Assembly: GCA_023433225.1 (NCBI GenBank)
Contig: JAEZDQ010000153.1
Span: 1-9,754, forward strand
Direction: 5' to 3'
DNA: 9,754 nt
Source of the DNA: Bacteroidota bacterium
GTDB lineage: Bacteria > Bacteroidota > Bacteroidia > Flavobacteriales > Weeksellaceae
In this document: piece by piece, positions 1-6,168 of the stretch
How the letters are laid out: the number at the start of each line of letters is the position of its first letter
Numbering within the stretch: position 1 is the stretch's first letter
Notes under the pieces: generated by a model
The model's input: only the letters and a program-made list of their open reading frames with translations
The model's database searches: none
Told to the model about the DNA's origin: nothing
Position numbers and translations under genes: made by a program

Positions 1-493
1 GTGCCGGATAGTCATTTTTCAGTTTTTTGATGAAACGGTCTTCGCGGGTTTCCACCGATCTTTCGGCACGGTAATGCTCGTTGATGTTGATGTAAATGTT
101 CTCGGCTTCCGACAATAATTTGTAAAGTATTTTTTCAAAATCCTGTAACCAATAAACCGTTTTGATTCCCGAGACTTCAAAAGCCTGTTCTTTGTTCAGT
201 TTCGCACCTTCCCAGATTGCGATGTGCTCATTGGTTTCACGCAGGAAAAGGATTTCCCGGTGTTTCTCTTCATAAGCGTCCGGAAAAAGCACCAAAACGC
301 TTTCTTCTTGGTCAATTCCCGACAGGTAGAAAATGTCTCGGTGTTGGGCAAACGGTAACGTACTGTCCGCGCTGACGGGATAGATATCATTCGAATTAAA
401 CACCGCTAAGGATTTCGATTTCAGTTCTTTTGTAAATTTATTTCTGTTTTTGATGAAAAGCCCGGATGGGATTTGCTCGTATTTTGTGTTCAT
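1..493 (-). CDS. pepP: Xaa-Pro aminopeptidase (aminopeptidase P), N-terminal part, cut by window edge
   Basis: I translated this from the ATG at 491-493 (minus strand). It gives about 164 residues, beginning MNTKYEQIPSGLFIKNRNKF, and the frame is open to the left edge. The visible part matches the creatinase-like N-terminal domain of bacterial aminopeptidase P: SLAVFNSNDIYPVSADST, then PFAQHRDIFYLSGIDQEES and FLRETNEHIAIWEG, which are typical of Bacteroidota members. The enzyme removes the N-terminal residue from peptides with proline in second position and works in the cytoplasm with two metal ions. The metal-binding pita-bread domain lies outside the window, so catalysis cannot be checked. 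The start is supported by a TACATTTG promoter box about 20 bases upstream. It is transcribed away from argS and probably has its own promoter, because a terminator lies between them. The family call is firm; the gene symbol is by family. Confidence 0.85.
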   Translation of the reverse strand, partial: MNTKYEQIPSGLFIKNRNKFTKELKSKSLAVFNSNDIYPVSADSTLPFAQHRDIFYLSGIDQEESVLVLFPDAYEEKHREILFLRETNEHIAIWEGAKLNKEQAFEVSGIKTVYWLQDFEKILYKLLSEAENIYININEHYRAERSVETREDRFIKKLKNDYPA

Positions 494-511
494 AAAGGAA
501 TATTATGAAAA

Positions 512-519
512 CAAATGTA
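512..519 (-). promoter_or_regulatory. Bacteroidota -7 promoter box for the aminopeptidase P gene
   Basis: The minus strand reads TACATTTG, an exact fit to the flavobacterial TAnnTTTG box. It is followed by about 18 bases before the ATG ending at 493, so the leader would be only about 12-15 nt. No clear -33 TTG was found at the expected distance, which lowers confidence. Confidence 0.5.
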
Positions 520-553
520 TGAAAGTTCAGGGGAATGATGGGCTAAACCTGAT

Positions 554-587
554 AAAAAAGTAACACCTCATTCTTTCGAATGAGGTG
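554..587 (-). terminator. Rho-independent terminator on the minus strand (argS side)
   Basis: A perfect 10-bp inverted repeat, CACCTCATTC (564-573) and GAATGAGGTG (578-587), is separated by a 4-base loop. On the minus strand the stem is followed by TTAC and then six T (554-559). This should end transcription coming from argS or from the candidate short RNA just upstream, before the aminopeptidase P gene. There is no T tract on the plus-strand side, so it appears to work in one direction. Confidence 0.75.
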
Positions 588-634
588 CTAACCTTAACCA
601 ACCTAAACCTATGAAAAAGCTATTAGCTTTTATG
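554..634 (-). ncRNA. Candidate short RNA of about 80 nt
   Basis: The 202-base gap between argS and the aminopeptidase P gene holds what looks like a complete small transcription unit on the minus strand. In transcription order there is a TTG/TAAATTTG promoter (639-667), a near-perfect palindrome AAAAGCTA-T-TAGCTTTT (616-632), a G-rich stretch GGTTTAGGTTGGTTAAGG (609-592), and the 10-bp terminator hairpin with its U tract (587-554). The predicted 5' end is about 632-634. No protein is apparent in this direction. It could instead be an untranslated leader or the argS 3' UTR. On the plus strand a 56-codon frame starting MKKLLAF (611-781) covers the same bases but runs antisense into argS. I do not recognise the RNA family. 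Comparison with the Rfam Flavo-1 motif would be the first test. Confidence 0.4.
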
Positions 635-638
635 GTTA

Positions 639-667
639 CAAATTTAGCCAATATTTTTAAATTACAA
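639..667 (-). promoter_or_regulatory. Promoter (TTG-18-TAAATTTG) upstream of the candidate short RNA
   Basis: The minus strand has TTG at 667-665, an 18-base spacer and TAAATTTG at 646-639. This fits the flavobacterial -33/-7 consensus and is the only box in the window with both elements well placed. It lies just beyond the argS stop codon, so it drives either the short RNA or a long leader of the aminopeptidase P gene. Confidence 0.5.
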
Positions 668-695
668 AATATATCGGATGAAAATGTGTTTTTTT

Positions 696-2465
696 TTACA
701 TTTTTTCCGGTGAACGGATTCCTAGGATTCCCAATGCACTCGAAACCACATGGCCAACCCATTGGCTCAAATATAGCCTAAACAACTTCAAGTCATCGGT
801 TTCGGCCTTTAATACCGAATGGTTTTGGTAAAAAGAATTGAATAATTTAACCAAATCATAAACATAATTGGCAATCAATGCCGGGCTTAAATCCTCAGCG
901 GCCTTTTGAATCGTTTCTTCGAAATTGTGCAAATGCCGGATGATTTCGGTTTCAGATTCGTTGATTTCTATGGATTTCCAATCGAAATTTTGGGGTTGTT
1001 CTTTTCTCAGCATCGATTGGATTCTGGCATAAGTATATTGAATGAATGGCCCTGTGTTACCGTTAAAATCCACACTTTCTTTCGGGTTAAACAAAATCCC
1101 CTTCTTGGGATCGACTTTTAAAATGTAGTATTTCAAAGCACCCATCCCGATTATTTCGTAAAGTTTGTCTTTTTCCCCATCCGAATAGCCGTTCAGTTTG
1201 CCCAATTCCGACGAAATTTCTTTGGCCGTCAGGAACATATCTTCCATCAATTCGTCTGCATCGACAACGGTTCCTTCACGGGATTTCATTTTTCCGTCGG
1301 GTAAATTGACCATTCCATACGACAAATGTTCCAGAGAATCGGCCCATTTATAGCCTAATTTTTTCAGAATTAAAAACAAAACTTTGAAGTGGTAATCTTG
1401 CTCATTTCCAACTACATAAATCAGTTTGTCTATATCAAAAGTTTCAAATCTTTCCACAGCCGTTCCCAAATCCTGCGTCATATAAACCGAAGTTCCGTCA
1501 GAACGCAAAACCAGCTTTTCATCCAATCCGTCAGCAGTCAAATCAATCCAAACCGAACCATCATCTTTTCGATAAAAAACACCGGAATTCAACCCTTTTT
1601 GGATCAAATCTTTTCCCAATAAATAAGTATTGCTTTCGTACTGATAATGGTCAAAATCAACGCCCAATCTTTTGTAAGTTTCACCAAATCCTTCATAAAC
1701 CCAACCGTTCATTTTTGCCCAAAGATTTCGGACGTCCTCTGCTCCGGATTCCCATTTCAACAGCATTTCCTGGGCTTCTTTGAAAAGCGGTGCATTCTTT
1801 TTGGCTTCGTCTTCGCTTTGACCTTTATAAACAAGGTCTTTTATTTCTTCCCGATAATATTTGTCGAATTCCACATAATATTTACCAACCAAATGGTCGC
1901 CTTTCATACCGGAAGTTTCAGGCGTTTCGCCATTTCCGAATTTCTCCCAAGCAATCATCGATTTACAGATATGAATCCCTCGATCGTTGATGATCTGGAT
2001 TTTCTGAACTTTATGTCCCGCAGCTTTGAAAATATTGGCGACCGAATAACCTAAAAGGTTGTTTCGGATGTGTCCCAAATGAATGGGTTTATTGGTATTT
2101 GGCGAAGAATATTCCACCATCACTGATTTCGCTTTGGGATGATTTTCTGTAAAGCCAAATTTCGATTTGGAAGCATTTTCAATTAGATTATTCAACCAAA
2201 ATTCACTTGGAAAACTCATATTCAAAAATCCTTTTACCACATTAAATCCCGAAATCAGATTTCTTGACAAAAGTGCATTTCCGATTTCATTTCCCAGTGC
2301 TTCCGGATTTTTTTTCAATTCTTTGATCAATGGAAAAGTCACCAATGTATATTGACCCTCAAACTCTTTGCGGGTATTTTGAATCTCAAGATGCTCCGGA
2401 CTATAATTATAAAGTTCGTTTATAGTTTGGGAGAGGATTTCAGTTGTTTTTTGCTTGAGGTTCAT
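696..2465 (-). CDS. argS: Arginine--tRNA ligase (ArgS), class I aminoacyl-tRNA synthetase
   Basis: This cytoplasmic enzyme of 589 aa charges tRNA-Arg with arginine using ATP. All the landmarks are present in order: an N-terminal Arg-tRNA additional domain (about 1-90); the class I HIGH signature as HLGH (129-132) within SPNTNKPIHLGHIRN; the KMSKS-type loop as KMKSREG (392-398); GPFIQYTYAR (472-481), which opens the DALR anticodon-binding domain; and the typical ending LGILGIRSPEKM. The length is normal for Bacteroidota ArgS and there is no sign of damage. The start ATG (2463-2465) is the only sensible one. No promoter box was found in the 82 bases between it and yebC on the same strand, so the two genes are probably cotranscribed, yebC first. 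Transcription should stop at the hairpin at 554-587. Confidence 0.97.
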   Translation of the reverse strand: MNLKQKTTEILSQTINELYNYSPEHLEIQNTRKEFEGQYTLVTFPLIKELKKNPEALGNEIGNALLSRNLISGFNVVKGFLNMSFPSEFWLNNLIENASKSKFGFTENHPKAKSVMVEYSSPNTNKPIHLGHIRNNLLGYSVANIFKAAGHKVQKIQIINDRGIHICKSMIAWEKFGNGETPETSGMKGDHLVGKYYVEFDKYYREEIKDLVYKGQSEDEAKKNAPLFKEAQEMLLKWESGAEDVRNLWAKMNGWVYEGFGETYKRLGVDFDHYQYESNTYLLGKDLIQKGLNSGVFYRKDDGSVWIDLTADGLDEKLVLRSDGTSVYMTQDLGTAVERFETFDIDKLIYVVGNEQDYHFKVLFLILKKLGYKWADSLEHLSYGMVNLPDGKMKSREGTVVDADELMEDMFLTAKEISSELGKLNGYSDGEKDKLYEIIGMGALKYYILKVDPKKGILFNPKESVDFNGNTGPFIQYTYARIQSMLRKEQPQNFDWKSIEINESETEIIRHLHNFEETIQKAAEDLSPALIANYVYDLVKLFNSFYQNHSVLKAETDDLKLFRLYLSQWVGHVVSSALGILGIRSPEKM

Positions 2466-2491
2466 TTTTTTAAATGTTGGATGTTAAATGA

Positions 2492-2547
2492 GTGGTTCGA
2501 CAAGCTCACCATGACACAAATTAGGGTCAACTTAGCCTGTCGAAGGG
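2492..2547. repeat. REP-like imperfect palindromic intergenic repeat
   Basis: The left arm contains GGTTCGACAAGCTCACCATGAC (2494-2515, 22 bases; core TTCGACA at 2496-2502) and the right arm ends in GCCTGTCGAAGGG (core TGTCGAA at 2538-2544). The cores pair perfectly, AGCT/AGCC-type flanks pair in part, and an inner TGAC/GTCA pair closes a loop of about 10 bases. Sequences of the TTCGACARGCTCA type are very widespread palindromic repeats between genes in many bacteria, including Bacteroidota. The repeat abuts the yebC stop codon and fills most of the yebC-argS gap, so a transcript would fold there. The right arm looks degraded relative to the left. Confidence 0.65.
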
Positions 2548-3258
2548 TTAGTGTGCGATGGTTGTAAAAACGTTTTGGACATCATCGTCTTCTTCAATTT
2601 TTTCCAGCAATTTATCCAAATCGGCTTGTTGTTCTTCAGTTAATTCTTTGGTTACCTGCGCGATGCGGTCAAACCCGCTGGAAATAATTTCAATGTGGTT
2701 TTCCTCGAAATATTTCTGTAATTGTCCGAAACTTTCAAAAGGTGCATAAACCACGACATTTCCTTCTTCTTCAAACATTTCTTCTGCACCATAATCAATC
2801 AGTTCCAATTCGAGTCCTTCAATGTCCAGACCTTCGCCCTTAACGGTAAAGTTACAGATATGGTCAAACATAAATTCCACTGAACCTTGCGTTCCGAGCG
2901 TTCCGTTGCATTTGTTGAAATAACTGCGGATGTTGGCTACCGTTCGGTTGTTATTATCGGTCGCGGTTTCAATCAAAACGGCAATTCCATGCGGGCCGTA
3001 ACCTTCAAACAAAACTTCTTTGAAGTTGGCGGTGTCTTTATCGGTCGCTTTTTTGATGGCGCGTTCCACGTTTTCCTTAGGCATATTGGCTGCCTTGGCA
3101 TTTTGCATTACTGCGCGAAGCCGTGAATTGGCTTCCGGATTCGGGCCGCCTTCCTTCACGGCCATGACGATGTCTTTCCCGATACGGGTAAAGGTTTTGG
3201 CCATCGTAGCCCAACGTTTCATTTTTCTGCCTTTTCTGAATTCAAACGCTCTTCCCAT
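2548..3258 (-). CDS. yebC: YebC/TACO1-family translation factor (historically annotated as transcriptional regulator)
   Basis: At 236 aa this has the usual length for the family. It begins MGRAFEFRKGRKMKRW, the form seen in Bacteroidota, followed by conserved blocks KTFTRIGKDI (21-30), NSRLRAVMQNAKAANMPKEN (44-63), RAIKKA (66-71), EGYGPHGIAVLIETATDNNN (85-104) and the FNKCNGTLGTQGSVEF stretch (114-129). The C-terminus is acidic (EEDDDVQNVF, 222-231). Family members were long described as DNA-binding regulators; later work on YebC and mitochondrial TACO1 supports a ribosome-associated role in relieving stalls at polyproline stretches. Nothing in this sequence decides between the two. A TAATTTTG box sits 23 bases upstream of the ATG at 3256-3258. 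The gene is divergent from the prenyl synthase operon and probably leads a yebC-argS transcript. Confidence 0.95.
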   Translation of the reverse strand: MGRAFEFRKGRKMKRWATMAKTFTRIGKDIVMAVKEGGPNPEANSRLRAVMQNAKAANMPKENVERAIKKATDKDTANFKEVLFEGYGPHGIAVLIETATDNNNRTVANIRSYFNKCNGTLGTQGSVEFMFDHICNFTVKGEGLDIEGLELELIDYGAEEMFEEEGNVVVYAPFESFGQLQKYFEENHIEIISSGFDRIAQVTKELTEEQQADLDKLLEKIEEDDDVQNVFTTIAH

Positions 3259-3280
3259 TTTCTTGTAGATTTTAGCTTTG

Positions 3281-3288
3281 CAAAATTA
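3281..3288 (-). promoter_or_regulatory. -7 promoter box for yebC (and probably argS)
   Basis: The minus strand reads TAATTTTG, an exact TAnnTTTG match. The expected transcription start is about 3274-3276, giving a leader of about 16-18 nt. A T-rich run of nine lies on the plus strand just upstream (A-rich on the minus strand). No good -33 TTG is visible at 18-21 bases. Confidence 0.55.
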
Positions 3289-3384
3289 ATTTTTTTTTAA
3301 AGAATTATCCGCATGAACGGCCAGACAAATGCAGGTGCCCTAAACTTTTCGCGGATTTGGGTGATTCCACAACTCAGGATGCTT

Positions 3385-3392
3385 TATCTTTG
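3385..3392 (+). promoter_or_regulatory. -7 promoter box for the prenyl synthase-GSCFA-tatD operon
   Basis: TATCTTTG is an exact TAnnTTTG match, 29 bases before the ATG at 3422. A TTTG at 3356-3359 could be the -33 element, but its 25-base spacing is longer than usual. Together with the yebC box on the other strand it makes 3259-3421 a divergent promoter region of 163 bases; nothing else in that gap looks like a gene. Confidence 0.5.
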
Positions 3393-3421
3393 CAGCCATA
3401 GAATCATTTAGTCAAAGAATT

Positions 3422-4396
3422 ATGAAGAATGTCATCGAAGAATACCAAGGCATTGTCAGTAAAGCATTAGAAGAATATTCTTTTAAAGGTTTGGAACCCA
3501 AGCAACTGTATGAGCCTTGCGATTACATACTCAGTATAGGCGGGAAAAGACTTCGTCCCATCATCGTTATGCTGGGTGCTTATGTTTTTGACGGGAAAAT
3601 AGAGGAGGTGCTGAAACCTGCCTTGGCCATTGAGTTTTTCCATAACTTTTCCTTGATGCACGACGACATCATGGACGTAGCGCCTTTGCGCCGAGGCAAA
3701 GAAACCGTTCACATCAAATACGATTTGAATACGGGCATCCTTTCCGGCGACGGAATGCTGATCAAAGCTTACCAGATGTTCGAAGATTTACCGGCCGAGA
3801 AATTCAAAGTCGTGACCCAACTCTTCTCAAAAACTGCAGCCGAACTATGTGAAGGACAACAATATGATTTGAATTTTGAAACCCAAGAAGAAGTTTCCTA
3901 TGAGGAATACATTAAAATGATTACGCTCAAAACAGGCGTGATGATGGGTGCTTCGCTCAAAATAGGCGCGCTGGTGGCGGACGGATGCGACGAAGACTGC
4001 AATAATTTGTATGAGTTTGGCAAGAATCTGGGGATTGCCTTTCAATTGAAAGACGATTATTTAGATGTTTTCGGCCAACAGGATTTTGGGAAAATCCATG
4101 CAGGAGATGTGTTTGAAAATAAAAAAACCATCCTGTTTATCAAAGCCTTGGAAATAGCAGAACCCAAGGAGGCGGACGAGCTTAAATTCTGGTACAGTAT
4201 GAAAACCGATAATGTGGACAAAGTTTATGCAGTTGAAAAAATCTTCCGAAAACTGAAAGTGGATCATGCGGTAATGGATTTGATTTCAGAATATACCCAA
4301 AAATCAATGGCTTATCTGGACAAAGTCCAAGCCACCAAAAAGAAAAAAGACCAACTCCGGCTTTTGGCCGCCTCGCTGATTGAACGACAAGTATGA
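3422..4396 (+). CDS. Polyprenyl (short-chain type, FPP/GGPP-like) diphosphate synthase
   Basis: This 324-aa trans-prenyltransferase condenses isopentenyl diphosphate with allylic diphosphates in the cytoplasm, feeding quinone, carotenoid and undecaprenyl synthesis. It has GGKRLRP (40-46) for diphosphate binding, the first Asp-rich motif DDIMD (81-85) followed by RRG (90-92), GQQYDL (145-150), and the second Asp-rich motif FQLKDDYLD (207-215) followed by GKIHAGD. The first motif is DDxxD without the two-residue insertion of E. coli IspA. Phe76 sits five residues before the first Asp. In this family a bulky aromatic near that position limits chain length, so a C15-C20 product is more likely than the longer chain of the menaquinone tail. 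That is inference, and so no gene symbol is given. It starts a tight operon: the next gene begins inside its stop codon (ATGA, 4393-4396). Confidence 0.92.
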   Translation: MKNVIEEYQGIVSKALEEYSFKGLEPKQLYEPCDYILSIGGKRLRPIIVMLGAYVFDGKIEEVLKPALAIEFFHNFSLMHDDIMDVAPLRRGKETVHIKYDLNTGILSGDGMLIKAYQMFEDLPAEKFKVVTQLFSKTAAELCEGQQYDLNFETQEEVSYEEYIKMITLKTGVMMGASLKIGALVADGCDEDCNNLYEFGKNLGIAFQLKDDYLDVFGQQDFGKIHAGDVFENKKTILFIKALEIAEPKEADELKFWYSMKTDNVDKVYAVEKIFRKLKVDHAVMDLISEYTQKSMAYLDKVQATKKKKDQLRLLAASLIERQV

Positions 4397-5388
4397 TGCA
4401 GTTCAGGACGGAACTTTCTATCCCCGAATCGGAATGGAAAATCAACCATTCCGATCAAATATTCGGCATGGGTTCTTGTTTTGTAGATTCTATTGGCGAG
4501 AAATTGAAACGAGCCAAATTCACCGTTTTGCAAAACCCCTTCGGGACTTTGTTTCATCCGGTCGCCATTGAAAACGCCCTGGCCAGGATTCATTCCAACA
4601 TACCCTATACGGAATCCGAAATCTTCAACCATTCAGAGCAGTATTTCAGCTGGGACCACCATACGTCCTTTGATAAACCCTCCATGAGGGCTACGCTTGA
4701 AGGAATCAATACACAATTGGAAGCCGCAAACGAATACATTCAGAACACCCGTGTTTTTATTTTGACATTCGGTACCTCTTGGGCCTATAAAATAAAGCAA
4801 ATGGACTTTTTGGTGGCAAATTGCCACAAAGTTCCCGGGCAGCATTTTAAAAAAATTTTATTGACGGATAACCAATTGAAAACTGCCATTCGGAATTGTT
4901 TTCAATATATTTCAGACATCAACCCGCGGGCAAAAATCATTGTAACCGTAAGCCCTGTGAGGCATACCAAAGATGGTTTGGTGGAAAACAACCTCAGCAA
5001 ATCCAAACTGATTTCAAACCTGCACAGCGTCATCCAACAGTTTGATAATGTCGGCTATTTTCCTGCTTTTGAATGGATGACGGATGATTTACGGGATTAT
5101 CGTTTCTACAAAGAGGATTTGATTCATCCGAACGAAATGGCGATCGAATATATTTGGCAAAAGTTTTCGGACTGTTATTTTGATGCGGTGACCCAAGAAA
5201 AAATAAAGCAAGCCGAGAAAGTGCAAACAGCCCTCAGCCATAAACCTTCCAACAAAGGAACCATTGCTTATAAAACGTTCTTGTTCAATACCCAAAAGTA
5301 CATTACGGAAATTGAAAAAGGGTTTCTCAAAAATAGTTTTACTAAAGAAAAAGAAACTTTAAAAAACCTGATGAAAAATGCTGATTGA
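4393..5388 (+). CDS. GSCFA-domain protein (SGNH/GDSL-like hydrolase fold, function unknown)
   Basis: This 331-aa protein belongs to the GSCFA family, named for its N-terminal motif, here GMGSCFVDSIG (25-35) with Ser28 as the likely nucleophile. Other conserved-looking blocks are FGTSWAY (126-132), VTVSPVRHTKDG (184-195) and DLIHPNEMA (242-250), where Asp242 and His245 would form a DxxH pair as in SGNH/GDSL esterases. No signal peptide or membrane segment is seen, so it is probably cytoplasmic. Its substrate is unknown; a carbohydrate or peptidoglycan O-acyl ester is possible by fold analogy only. It overlaps the prenyl synthase by 4 bases and tatD by 11, which suggests translational coupling. 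A second ATG follows at once (4396), so the exact start is uncertain by one codon. Family membership is fairly sure and the activity is not established. Confidence 0.85.
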   Translation: MMQFRTELSIPESEWKINHSDQIFGMGSCFVDSIGEKLKRAKFTVLQNPFGTLFHPVAIENALARIHSNIPYTESEIFNHSEQYFSWDHHTSFDKPSMRATLEGINTQLEAANEYIQNTRVFILTFGTSWAYKIKQMDFLVANCHKVPGQHFKKILLTDNQLKTAIRNCFQYISDINPRAKIIVTVSPVRHTKDGLVENNLSKSKLISNLHSVIQQFDNVGYFPAFEWMTDDLRDYRFYKEDLIHPNEMAIEYIWQKFSDCYFDAVTQEKIKQAEKVQTALSHKPSNKGTIAYKTFLFNTQKYITEIEKGFLKNSFTKEKETLKNLMKNAD

Positions 5389-6142
5389 TACGCATACCCA
5401 TTTGTATTCGGAAGAATTCGACAACGACCGGGACGAAATGCTAAAACGCGCCACCCAAGCAGGAATCGGGGAATTTTACATCCCTGCGATTGATTCGACA
5501 TATACCGACAGGATGCTGGATTTGGAGAAAAAATATCCGAATATGAACCTGATGATGGGCTTGCATCCGACTTCTGTCAAACCTGAAACTTATCTATCAG
5601 AATTGGAAGAAGTGAAAAACTGGCTCGATAGACGGCAGTTTGCGGCGGTTGGAGAAATCGGGATTGATTTGTATTGGGACAAATCTACATTGGGAATACA
5701 GCAAACCGCATTTAAAATCCAAATCGCTTGGGCCAAGGAAAAAGGACTGCCGATTGTCATTCATTCCCGTGAAAGTTTCGAGGAAATTTTTGAAGTTTTG
5801 GAGGATGAAAAAGATGAAAAACTCTTCGGGATTTTTCATTGTTTTACCGGTACCCAAGAACAAGCTGAGCGGGCAATTGGTTTCAATATGAAGCTGGGAA
5901 TCGGGGGTGTAGTGACGTTTAAGAACGGAAAAATTGACCAATTCCTGAATGAAATTCAGTTGGAACATTTGGTATTGGAAACCGATTCTCCTTATTTGGC
6001 ACCGGTTCCTTACCGGGGGAAAAGGAATGAATCTTCTTATTTGACTAATGTCGTTAAAAAATTAGCTGAAATTTATGGCACAACCGAAAATGAAATAGCT
6101 CAATCCACTACGCGGAACGCTTTGTCCGTATTTGCGAATTGA
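5378..6142 (+). CDS. TatD-family metal-dependent hydrolase (probable DNase)
   Basis: This 254-aa cytoplasmic TIM-barrel hydrolase of the TatD/YcfH type is of normal length. The metal ligands are all in place: HTH (His6 and His8), Glu93 in VGEIGIDLYW, His129 in VIHSRESF, His154 in FHCFTG and Asp203 in LETDSPYLAP. The ending with YRGKRNESSYL is also standard. Family members act as 3'-5' exonucleases or deoxyribonucleases in DNA repair; some YcfH/YjjV relatives have been linked to D-aminoacyl-tRNA deacylase activity, so the exact substrate is open. The start ATG (5378-5380) lies inside the GSCFA gene, whose TGA ends at 5388. No Shine-Dalgarno-like sequence was needed to choose it, since MLIDTHTH is the expected N-terminus. 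It is the last gene of its operon and ends 26 bases from a convergent gene with no terminator in between. Confidence 0.93.
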   Translation: MLIDTHTHLYSEEFDNDRDEMLKRATQAGIGEFYIPAIDSTYTDRMLDLEKKYPNMNLMMGLHPTSVKPETYLSELEEVKNWLDRRQFAAVGEIGIDLYWDKSTLGIQQTAFKIQIAWAKEKGLPIVIHSRESFEEIFEVLEDEKDEKLFGIFHCFTGTQEQAERAIGFNMKLGIGGVVTFKNGKIDQFLNEIQLEHLVLETDSPYLAPVPYRGKRNESSYLTNVVKKLAEIYGTTENEIAQSTTRNALSVFAN

Positions 6143-6168
6143 GCTACCATTAACATGGGAAGTGTTTA

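Noticed and set aside
611..781. A plus-strand frame of 56 codons starting MKKLLAF, preceded by a CCTAAACC-rich segment like some flavobacterial leaders
   Set aside because: It runs antisense into the end of argS, loses any signal-peptide character after a few residues and has no plus-strand promoter box. The same bases make better sense as a minus-strand RNA with a terminator.
1389..2054. Long plus-strand open frames opposite argS
   Set aside because: They are antisense to a clearly conserved argS, show no recognisable domain and have Phe- and Ser-rich content typical of the reverse strand of a coding region.
3307..3356. Inverted ATCCGC (3307-3312) and GCGGAT (3351-3356) in the yebC/prenyl synthase gap
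   Set aside because: Only 6 bp with 38 bases between the arms and no supporting motif; this is expected by chance in a gap of this size.
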